Origin: AP-15 sp963698995
GTDB lineage: Bacteria; Pseudomonadota; Alphaproteobacteria; ATCC43930; CGMCC-115725
DNA: 64,000 bases
Reading direction: 5' to 3'
Assembly (NCBI GenBank): GCA_963698995.1
Contig: CAVOTD010000011.1
Coordinates: forward strand, 1 to 64,000
The notes under the pieces were generated by a model that had not been told where the DNA came from, did no database searches, and saw only the letters and a list, made by a program, of their open reading frames with translations. Shown here one piece after another: positions 37,116 through 44,711 of the stretch. The stretch's first letter is position 1. Each line of letters opens with the position of its first letter. The position numbers were made by a program, and so were the translations under genes.

Positions 37116-38178
37116 GGGCGTCTGCTCGGCCGACCCCAGGCGGGCGGAGAGAGGTCTTTAAGCTCGCTTGGCCGGCGGCCGTCAGGGAGCGGCGCAGGCG
37201 GGTAGTGTCTAATCTGAATTGTAACAGACCCTTATTGCCTCTCATTCCGAGGCGGGCGTGGAATTGACGGGTTTTCAATAGATTTGGCGGATATCGGGAA
37301 AGCCCAATTGCTTAACGATTGCTCCACGCGTGAGCCATAAGCCCATGCATGGCTCGCATCATCTGGAATAAGCCGGGCAATCCGCCGAAATAGGTCAGCG
37401 ATAGGCTCGGCATTCAGCACTGGCAGCTCGGCGATACGATCCATGAACTCAAACTTCCGGCAATCTTATTATAAGTCCTGCGGAGCGTGTTACCGTATCT
37501 GGATGACGGCACGATCACGCATGAGTCCGGCTATCTCCGCGGGAACATCGACAACGAAATCTGACAACAACAACGTTCGCTACGGTTCGGGGGACGGCTC
37601 AACCCGGATGAGATCTCGCGTGTCGTTAAGGAACAGCCAACGAAAGCATATCGGAAAGGTCAGACGAACATGGCCCCGACGTCACCGGCAGAACCGGAGT
37701 TTGGTAGTTCAACACGAGCCGAAAAATTCAAAGCCAAGATCTTGCCGACCATTTCAGCGCGCATTGGAAAGACTGGTTGCACCCTTGGTGATCAAGACAG
37801 TCGCCTAAAGGAGCTGCGCAACAGGCCGACGTGACGCACTTTTGGCGCGGTCCTCCCGGTGTCCAACACCCCCTCTAGTCCATCGGTTGCGACTGCAACG
37901 CTACGTCGGCGGCCAGCTGATATCGAGCCAAATGTGGACACCGAAGATTGCTGATCCGCGCAGACAAGTAGAGTTTTTGACAGCAAATCCTCGCGCTGCT
38001 CAATCAGCCGAACCAAATCCACAACAGTCGGAACTCGATCCCATATCATAGCGTCCGTCTAGTCACTCTCGGCTCTCAGCGAAAAGATTCGCCTCGATGC
38101 CAACGCCTCTCGTGCTCTCTCAGCCAAGGACATGGAACGGAAGGTGCGTGGAGACATCTGCCTCAAGGTTGTTACAAT
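37116..38178. other. Gene-poor, degenerate region at the left edge of an accessory block
   Basis: About 1.06 kb with no convincing intact gene; base composition is visibly less GC-rich than the flanks. One frame at 37565-37660 reads QQQRSLRFGGRLNPDEISRV followed by VKEQPTKAYRKGQ, similar to the DUF4279 motif (PDEIS, EPTxAxRKG), and the same frame stays open to about 37834. It is preceded by a stop, lacks a start, and is not expected length, so it is best seen as a gene remnant. No tRNA or IS end was recognised. Confidence 0.45.
37565..37834 (+). pseudogene. DUF4279-like gene remnant
   Basis: The frame contains SLRFGGRLNPDEISRVVKEQ and PTKAYRKGQ, which resemble the N-terminal half of DUF4279 proteins, then less recognisable sequence ending GDQDSRLKELRNRPT. 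There is a TGA immediately upstream (37562-37564) and no start codon until ATG 37670. DUF4279 proteins are small and often accessory; function unknown. The match is short and made by eye. Confidence 0.35.
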
Positions 38179-39321
38179 TCAAAACTGCGGCACTACCCGC
38201 AGGCGCTGAAGCGCCATACGGACCATCGGATTGTCTCGAGGCAGCAGCAGAAGATGGTTTTGCAGGCGCGCCCGGACCGCCGGCGCTTGGGGAAAAGCGC
38301 GTTCCGTCCAAAACCGCTTTGTGCGGTCGAAATAACCGACCGTATCGAGAAACGCGATCGTGAAGTAATAGCCTTCGGGCAGGGATTCGCCGATCGCCCG
38401 CGCCGTGATCCGGCCGTCTTGGGTAATTGCGCTGGTCAGGCACCAATCTAGCAACCGGCTGAGTTCCTGCTCGCCGCGCCGCCGCTGGTCGGCGCGCATC
38501 TGCGGCCAGCCGAGCTGAAACAGGACCGCGACATCGTAGTTGTTGTGACTGGTCATGCCGATCTCGTCGAGCCAGCCATCGGGATAACGGCCGTCACGCA
38601 TTGCGATTAAGGTGTCGATCAGCTGCGGCCAATGTCCGATCCTGCCTTCCAGGTAGCGCGCCATATGAAAAGTCAAGCTGAGGTCGGCCGTGCGAAGCCG
38701 GCGTCCGTCGATTAGATAGATAGCGCCGAAAAACCCGCTGATCGGGTCCTGCCACTCGACGATGAAGCGGCGAATGACCGGTTCGAGTCGCGCATCCCAG
38801 GGGTAGCTCGCAGGTCGCCGCCACAAGATCAGCCGGACCAGATTAGCGGTCGACAAGTTGAGCTCTTTGCGGCGATCGATCCCGTCCTCCGCCGGACGGG
38901 AGACCAGCAGGCTATCGAGATAATCCCGCAACTGGCCGGGATCGTTTATGCGATCGAGAAAGCGAGGGGCTCGGCCGCGATCGTCGAAATCGTCGGCGAG
39001 CAGGTAATCGACCGAAGCCTCGAGCTTTAGGAACCACACATCGGTGCAGGCGGCAAAACTGCCGTCTTCGGCGGGCATCGCGGCGTCGAGCGGCGAGGGC
39101 AGCGCGGCCGCGGCGCCCATCCGCTCGAGGTTCGCGCGGATGGCGCCTGCATCGGCGATGTATTCCAGTCGCCAGCGAAGCTCGCGCACAATTTGCCTCA
39201 GGCAAGACACGTCACGCCCGCGCGCCTCCTCTCGATCGAGTCTTGCTTCGATCGTTCTGACTTCGCGCTGCGCTGTGTGGCGCAGCTCTCCCGTCGCCGG
39301 GAACAGCGTCGCGATCGTCAT
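38179..39321 (-). CDS. Uncharacterised protein paired with a heparinase-type lyase
   Basis: A 380-residue protein from ATG 39321 (MTIATLFPATGELRHTAQRE); an in-frame start 42 bp upstream is also possible. I do not recognise the family. The sequence is soluble, with a helical N-terminus (REVRTIEARLDREEARGRDV) and repeated aromatic-rich helices such as FIVEWQDPISGFFGAIYLI, DLSLTFHMARYLEGRIGHW and GMTSHNNYDVAVLFQLGWPQ, a pattern compatible with an alpha/alpha-toroid of carbohydrate-active enzymes. It lies about 100 bp downstream of the heparinase gene on the same strand, suggesting a joint role in glycan breakdown or modification. No signal peptide is seen. Confidence 0.6.
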   Translation of the reverse strand: MTIATLFPATGELRHTAQREVRTIEARLDREEARGRDVSCLRQIVRELRWRLEYIADAGAIRANLERMGAAAALPSPLDAAMPAEDGSFAACTDVWFLKLEASVDYLLADDFDDRGRAPRFLDRINDPGQLRDYLDSLLVSRPAEDGIDRRKELNLSTANLVRLILWRRPASYPWDARLEPVIRRFIVEWQDPISGFFGAIYLIDGRRLRTADLSLTFHMARYLEGRIGHWPQLIDTLIAMRDGRYPDGWLDEIGMTSHNNYDVAVLFQLGWPQMRADQRRRGEQELSRLLDWCLTSAITQDGRITARAIGESLPEGYYFTIAFLDTVGYFDRTKRFWTERAFPQAPAVRARLQNHLLLLPRDNPMVRMALQRLRVVPQF

Positions 39322-39423
39322 TTTCTGGTTCCACCTGCTGGAGGTCGAGACCGTCACGACCAAAGCTGCGCACGGCAGCGCGATAGGACGAGAGCCTCGC
39401 CCTCCGATCCAATGCCGAAGGGT

Positions 39424-41643
39424 TCAGGCATGATTCGTGTGCCGCAGTGAGTGCGGCCGCAACAGCCCCGCCTCCAACGGTCCGAACAAACCCGAGGGAT
39501 CCCGTTTGTTACGGCGGGCACGGTGCGTGCGGTATTCGTATTCGGGGTCGGGCAACCGTGCCAGCCGAACCGGGCGCCTAGCGAGCCAATCGTCCAGCGG
39601 AGCGACCGGCAGGGCCAAATCGTCATCATCGCAATCCGGCAGCAATGCGACGCCAAGGCGTCGCACGCCCGCGGGCCATACGATCTGCAGGCGCCTGATC
39701 AAGGCACCGCCGGCGCGCTGACCCGGGTGATCGGCGCGGCGGGGCAACTCGAACACGATCGGAGACTCGCCCGCGCGGATCGACTGGCCATGCAGCTGTC
39801 GAACATCGGCAATCGGAAAGGAGCGCGGCTCCGGCGGGAAGCCTATCTCGAAGCGAGCGGTTGCCGGTTCGAGAATACGCGCGACGAACCGGTCGTCGCC
39901 CTGGCGAAACTGCGCCACCGAGCCGGCCACCCAAACCGGTTCGGCGCTCGTGTGGACGGACCAGACGATCGCGCCGGCGATATCGGGGCCGATCTCGTCC
40001 TCGATCACCACCTGCCGCCCGATCAGTGCCGCCCCGCGGCGAATGGAGCCCGCTGGCTTCCCATAGGTCGCGGACAGATCGAAAACCGCCCATTTGCAGC
40101 GCGCGTCGGCGCTGCTGCCGATGATCGTGGCCCGCGCGTTGGGGATCTGACTGCGTCCGTTAATCACTAAAGTGTTGTGTCCGGCGGACTGCGTACGGTA
40201 ATATCGCCAGCGTGGGCCGGATATGCCGTCCGCGCCATGATCGAAATAACCGGGCAGATCATAATCGTCCGATCCGAGATCGATTATCCACCGGTGTCTC
40301 GCTCCGTCGACAATAAAGCTCCCGGCATCGGCCTGAGAGTGCAGGATCGTGTCCTCGGGTCCCGCGGATGCTGCAGCCCCAGCGCCAAAAGCATTACCCC
40401 CTTTGATTGCAATAAAGACGGGGCGCGCCGTCGGGTCGGTTGACCAAGTGTTGCGAAAGCATGCCAGATTGGCGCTGTGAAAAATCTTGCCGGTCGGCGG
40501 CTTGAGGGTTCTTGGGTTCGGCTTCGGCCGATCCGGCCAGATCGTGATAAATGGTAGATACCAACCCTGATAGCAGTCGATCAACCTGGCATCGGTCGGT
40601 CGCTTGAAGCGGTGGGCGAACCAAGCCAGCGGCGCAAGGTCGAAGCGAGGTTCGGAATCGCCGAAATTGAAAGCTGCCCCGAATGGCCCGGCAGCATGCA
40701 ACGCGAAATCGCCGGTCAGTCCAAAGCCCGGCCGGTCGGCTAGGCCAAAGCTTTGGCCAAATGTGCTTTCCAGCGCGGCCACCATCAGACCGGCATAGCG
40801 CATAGCGAGCGACCAATAGCTGAGCCCCTCCGGCCACGCCCCATCCGGCGCCAGAAGGTCAAAGATGGTCCAGGATGAAGCTAAGCTCTTCCGGATCAAC
40901 TGGCCTGCCGCTTCCGGGTGTCTCTCGAGGACGGCGAGCGCACAGATCAAGATGCCTGAATTCGATACCAGTGTGCAATTGTCGCGCCGCTTTGGCCACA
41001 GCACAAATCGGTCTTCATAGGCGGCACGGGCGGGCTCGAGCACGTGGCGGCAGAGGCCGCCCTCGATGGCGGCGCGCTCTTCGCCCGAGAGATCTTGGTA
41101 GAGCCAATCATAGGCGAGCGCAACCGCAACAGCGATCTCGGCGCAATCAAGGAAAGACGTGATCACTGGCCGCGCTTTCCAGGTCGTCGCCGTGGCGAAT
41201 TCCGACAATCTGCTCCGCGCGGCGCGCAGCGCCTCGACCCGAACAACGCCGTCGCTGATTATTGCTAAGTAAGCAGCTTGTATTAGGCGACGAGACCTCC
41301 GCTTGATCCCGGTGCGCAGCTCTCGTTCGCCTTCGTCGGGGCTCTCCTCGCTTAGCGAGGTTTTTAACCGTGCCAGCAGCTCCGGATTGCTGTTTGCCCG
41401 TTGGCGAATGCGGGCAATGGCCGCCCGGTCAAACAGCAAATAGGGATGGTGCAACTCGAACGCTTCGACCGCGTTGTCGATGAGCCTAAGATCGGGGCCG
41501 CTCGCCTCGCCTGACCGAACAGATCGCGCGCTATTTTTAAAAGGCAATCGCAGCCCTCTGGCCGAGGCATTGCGGTTGCCACATCCAAACGTTCGATCCG
41601 AGTGCCATCCCCGGGTGTAATCACCAACCGCCCGAGCCTCCAA
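39424..41643 (-). CDS. Heparinase II/III family protein (predicted polysaccharide lyase)
   Basis: Up to 739 residues. An alginate-lyase-like alpha/alpha-toroid (about 60-360: FELHHPYLLFDRAAIARIRQ, AVALAYDWLYQDLS, DNCTLVSNSGILICALAVLE, WPEGLSYWSLAMRYA) precedes a heparinase II/III beta-sandwich (about 400-690: FIAIKGGNAFGAGAAASAGP, HSQADAGSFIVDGARHRWII, SAGHNTLVINGRSQ). Such enzymes cleave uronic-acid polysaccharides by beta-elimination. No signal peptide is visible at the chosen start; a later start near HHPYLLFD is possible. It forms a likely operon with the unknown gene downstream and sits 97 bp from an insertion sequence. Confidence 0.8.
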   Translation of the reverse strand: MEARAVGDYTRGWHSDRTFGCGNRNASARGLRLPFKNSARSVRSGEASGPDLRLIDNAVEAFELHHPYLLFDRAAIARIRQRANSNPELLARLKTSLSEESPDEGERELRTGIKRRSRRLIQAAYLAIISDGVVRVEALRAARSRLSEFATATTWKARPVITSFLDCAEIAVAVALAYDWLYQDLSGEERAAIEGGLCRHVLEPARAAYEDRFVLWPKRRDNCTLVSNSGILICALAVLERHPEAAGQLIRKSLASSWTIFDLLAPDGAWPEGLSYWSLAMRYAGLMVAALESTFGQSFGLADRPGFGLTGDFALHAAGPFGAAFNFGDSEPRFDLAPLAWFAHRFKRPTDARLIDCYQGWYLPFITIWPDRPKPNPRTLKPPTGKIFHSANLACFRNTWSTDPTARPVFIAIKGGNAFGAGAAASAGPEDTILHSQADAGSFIVDGARHRWIIDLGSDDYDLPGYFDHGADGISGPRWRYYRTQSAGHNTLVINGRSQIPNARATIIGSSADARCKWAVFDLSATYGKPAGSIRRGAALIGRQVVIEDEIGPDIAGAIVWSVHTSAEPVWVAGSVAQFRQGDDRFVARILEPATARFEIGFPPEPRSFPIADVRQLHGQSIRAGESPIVFELPRRADHPGQRAGGALIRRLQIVWPAGVRRLGVALLPDCDDDDLALPVAPLDDWLARRPVRLARLPDPEYEYRTHRARRNKRDPSGLFGPLEAGLLRPHSLRHTNHA

Positions 41644-41740
41644 ATGCGGCGAAGACGCGGCAACGTCAAGCTTCTTCTCAACCTCGGGTAACCGAATGTA
41701 TCAAAATTTAACAGTATTTTAGACCTTCGCGACGCATGCC

Positions 41741-42913
41741 TCATATCGCCGCCAGAAGTTTGGCAAGGAAATCATCCTTCCAACCAGCGAGGTTAAACTT
41801 GCTGCGCAGCGATACGCTGGAGCGGTCCTTTTGCATCAGGTTCAGCGCCATGTGGCGCAGAATCGCGAGATTATACGCGCTCCTGTCGTTGCGATTTCTC
41901 GCCTGGTCTTCGTTCATCACTGTATTGAGAACCCAATGCAGGCGATTTTCAACACCCCAATGTGAGCGGGCGACATGACCGAGGCGTTCGGGGGACAGCG
42001 CCGCGCTGAGCAGGTAGTAGGCCGTCTCGTTCGTCGCTTTCTCTGCTGTGTCGCGTCGGCGCGTCACCTTGCCGATGGCAGTCAAACCCGGCCATCGATG
42101 ATGCCTCTGCAGCGCTTCCACCTCGGTCGAAACCAAACTCGTGCGAGTTTCGATGCGGCCGTGATCATTGTCCACGGCCGAATGCTTGTCGACGGCTTCG
42201 TATTTCGGATGTTCGAGCACTTGGCTGACATCGGCGTGCAGCGCTCGATGATTACCCTTGAGCGCCAGGACGTAATCGCCGCCCTTTTCGACGATCTGCC
42301 GGGCAATTTCGCGCTGGCAATTGAGCGCGTCGGCGGTCACGATGGTTCCCTTAAGCGAGAGGAAATCCAAAAGCTTAAGCACCGCTGCGCTCTCCCGACA
42401 CTTGGCCTCAGTAGCGATTTGAGCGAGCACCAGGCGTTTGTCGCAGCACCAGGCGCTGATCATGTGCAGCGCCGATCGAGCGCGCCGCGGGTCGGAGGTC
42501 CGGCGCAGCGTTTTTCCGTCGATTGCGATGACCCCGCCGCCGCTCTCCCCAAAACGCGCCACGAACTTCTGGAAACCAGCTCGAAACTGGTCCGGATCAA
42601 GATGGCGAAAAAGCCGGCTGAACGTGTCGTGACTCGGCACCCCGTTCTTCAAGTGGAGAAACTTGCCGAGAAAGTCTTGCTTAGCCTCGGCAAAGACCGC
42701 CATGTCGACCGCAGTCTGGCCGCCGGAGAGCACCGCACACAACGCAATCATCAGCGTTTCCAGCAGATCATGACGTCTGGCGCCGCCCGACCGTGGATCT
42801 CGCAACGCGGCAAAGCAAGAGTCGAAGCCATCCATTGTTCTGTCGCTGCACCGCGCTAAATCTGGCATCATCAAATCCTGCCCTGTCGGGACGTCGGGCA
42901 ACTGGCGACCCAT
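41741..42913 (-). mobile_element. ISAs1-family insertion sequence transposase, intact
   Basis: A DDE transposase of up to 390 residues; the family start is probably ATG 42835 (MDGFDSCFAALRDPRSGGAR), giving about 364. Diagnostic parts: RRHDLLETLMIALCAVLSGG, PSHDTFSRLFRHLDPDQF, the first Asp in GVIAIDGKTLRRTSD, TADALNCQREIARQIVEKGG with GDYVLALKGNH, and the final ARSHWGVENRLHWVLNTVMN followed by EDQARNRNDRSAYNLAILRH. No frameshift. Terminal inverted repeats could not be identified with confidence; the ends should lie near 41700 and between 42880 and 42960. Adjacent DNA on the right is AT-rich. Confidence 0.9.
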
Positions 42914-43409
42914 CGATTTTTGAGCTCTCTCATTACTAGTGAAATTATGTAAATCCTCGCATGTCCTACAAAATATCGATAAATCCTGCAGGAAATCATC
43001 TGGTATGATAAAATAAATGAAATCATCGTGATCATTTTTACCTGTGTTTTTCTTTTAGTCGAGGGGGAGGATCTTTCATCCCACGTCAGACGTACGTCGA
43101 TATGCGCGTCAACGCCACGTCCAAAACAAAGTAACATTAAATTTGACGCGTTCTTAGCGTAACTTTTATTAATATCTAATTCCGATGCGTCGACACCGCA
43201 GACTCCGCTTGCCTCTCCATCGCATCGGAGGATAAGTCAGCGCTCCGGAAATTCTCGGGCGGCGCGACCGGATCACTCGGTCGCGGCAACAATACAGGCG
43301 GATATTGGAATCAATGTTGGGCGCGATGCCGCTGCATTCAGCCGGCCGGCACCGGAGGCGGCGTCATTGCGCGCTGCGTGGCTCTTCCGGGGTGACCCAG
43401 AGCGCCGCC
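42914..43409. other. AT-rich intergenic region next to the insertion sequence
   Basis: About 500 bp, much richer in A and T up to roughly 43190 than the rest of the window, then returning to typical GC-rich sequence. No open frame resembles a gene. It probably contains the right end of the insertion sequence and foreign flanking DNA. The 3' end of sciP lies at 43410. Confidence 0.4.
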
Positions 43410-43721
43410 CTAATAGCGTGGCTTTGCAAGACGAGCGGGAGGAGTATCGCGGTAAATCTGCAACCGGGTCACGCGCAAACCCGCGACACCGTGCGTGTCG
43501 ATAGCGCGCTGCCAGGCGAGGAATTCCTCTACCGACAGCTCGTAGCGGCGGCAAACTTCCTCTAGGGTGATGACGCCGCTCCGCACCGCATTGACCACCA
43601 CGGCCTTGCGCCGGGCGACCCAGCGTTTGGTATCTGGTGGCGGCAAATCAATGCCGGTGGTGCCGGTGCGCGGTAAGATCTCGCCGTGCATCAGCTGGCA
43701 CAGCCCAACGTTGTCGTCCAT
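43410..43721 (-). CDS. sciP: CtrA inhibitor SciP (DUF1153)
   Basis: A small DNA-binding-type protein (103 residues, or 93 from an internal ATG at 43691). The core DLPPPDTKRWVARRKAVVVN, SGVITLEEVCRRYELSVEEF and LAWQRAIDTHGVAGLRVTRL is the alphaproteobacterial SciP signature. In Caulobacter SciP represses CtrA-activated genes during the cell cycle. It is encoded about 1 kb from cckA, the kinase at the head of the CtrA pathway. Confidence 0.9.
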   Translation of the reverse strand: MDDNVGLCQLMHGEILPRTGTTGIDLPPPDTKRWVARRKAVVVNAVRSGVITLEEVCRRYELSVEEFLAWQRAIDTHGVAGLRVTRLQIYRDTPPARLAKPRY

Positions 43722-44054
43722 GGCACCAAAATAACCTGGAGACCTTAAAGAACCCCTAAGTGAAACCTTTGGTGGTGCTCAATTTTTCCTGCGCCGGGTT
43801 TGGCTCGTGAAGGCTTGTGATCCGTCTGGCGGTTGACGCCGAGCAGATCGGCTACAGCAAGCTCCACTATTGCGCCGGCAGCGCCGTGGCGTCCTCGCGG
43901 TCCTAGCTGCCTGCAAGCTGCGCTCGGCCGGGTCCAGCGGCGTACCTGAAAGCCAAACGGAATCAATGTGCTCGACGCGATCGTCCGGCTTGTCGCGGGG
44001 AGACCCAATTCATATACTCCGCGCCGCTTCGCTCACGGAGTTTCGGGGAGACCG
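43722..44054. other. Divergent intergenic region between sciP and dksA
   Basis: About 330 bp with the upstream regions of both genes. No conserved coding frame, tRNA or clear CtrA box (TTAA-N7-TTAA) was found. Confidence 0.35.
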
Positions 44055-44471
44055 ATGCGTCCGTCACTGCCACCAGGTTATCATCCATCTGATGATGAAG
44101 AGTTCATGAACCCCCTACAGGTCGAGTATTTTCGACAGAAGCTGTTGCGGTGGCGCGCCCAATTGCTGGCCGAATCGTCGGATACACTGCAGCACCTGAA
44201 GGAGGAGAGCCTACTAAAACCCGATCTGACCGACCGCGCGTCGCTCGAAACCGAACGCGCCATCGAGCTGCGAACCCGGGCCCGCGAACGTAGGCTGATC
44301 TCGAAAATCGACGCAGCGCTGCACCGGATCGATGACGGTACTTATGGCTATTGCGAAGAAACCGACGAGCCAATCGGGGTCCGCCGCCTCGAGGCTCGGC
44401 CGATCGCCACCCTCAGCATAGAGGCGCAAGAACGGCACGAGCGAATGGAGCGGACGCACCGCGACGATTAG
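44055..44471 (+). CDS. dksA: DksA-type RNA polymerase-binding regulator, single-cysteine form
   Basis: A 138-residue protein with the coiled-coil arm (NPLQVEYFRQKLLRWRAQLL, SLETERAIELRTRARERRLI) and a degenerate zinc-finger region GYCEETDEPIGVRRLEARPI followed by ATLSIEAQERHERM. Only one of the four zinc cysteines remains, as is usual in Alphaproteobacteria, so metal is probably not needed. It binds the secondary channel of RNA polymerase and, with ppGpp, adjusts rRNA and amino-acid gene transcription. ATG 44055 was chosen by comparison with homologues (MRPSLPPGYHPSDDEEFMNP). Confidence 0.93.
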   Translation: MRPSLPPGYHPSDDEEFMNPLQVEYFRQKLLRWRAQLLAESSDTLQHLKEESLLKPDLTDRASLETERAIELRTRARERRLISKIDAALHRIDDGTYGYCEETDEPIGVRRLEARPIATLSIEAQERHERMERTHRDD

Positions 44472-44711
44472 GGCGGTGGTGCAAACCTTACAATATCGTC
44501 CCGAACTGCGCCGCAACGCGCACAAGGTCTGATCGAAGATCGCGAGCGGCCGCTGATGGGGCCGACGAATTAGCCCCGCGGGGGGTAGCCCGCCGGCAAG
44601 TTGCTGCCGCCAATTGCCTCGGATTGCGAGCAAAATCGATTGAGATCGTGAAAGGCGTCCCCTATCTGCGGTAGCAGAGCGCGTGACAGTCGCTGGCGCT
44701 AGGGTTCACCG

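Noticed and set aside
37232..37444. Seventy-residue minus-strand frame considered as a transposase end
   Set aside because: Similarity to IS66-type C-termini was too weak to support.
41708..41722. TTAA-N7-TTAG as a CtrA box upstream of the heparinase gene
   Set aside because: One base off consensus in AT-rich DNA next to an insertion sequence; chance is likely.
41690..42960. Terminal inverted repeats of the ISAs1-family element
   Set aside because: No convincing pair of ends or target duplication could be aligned by eye.
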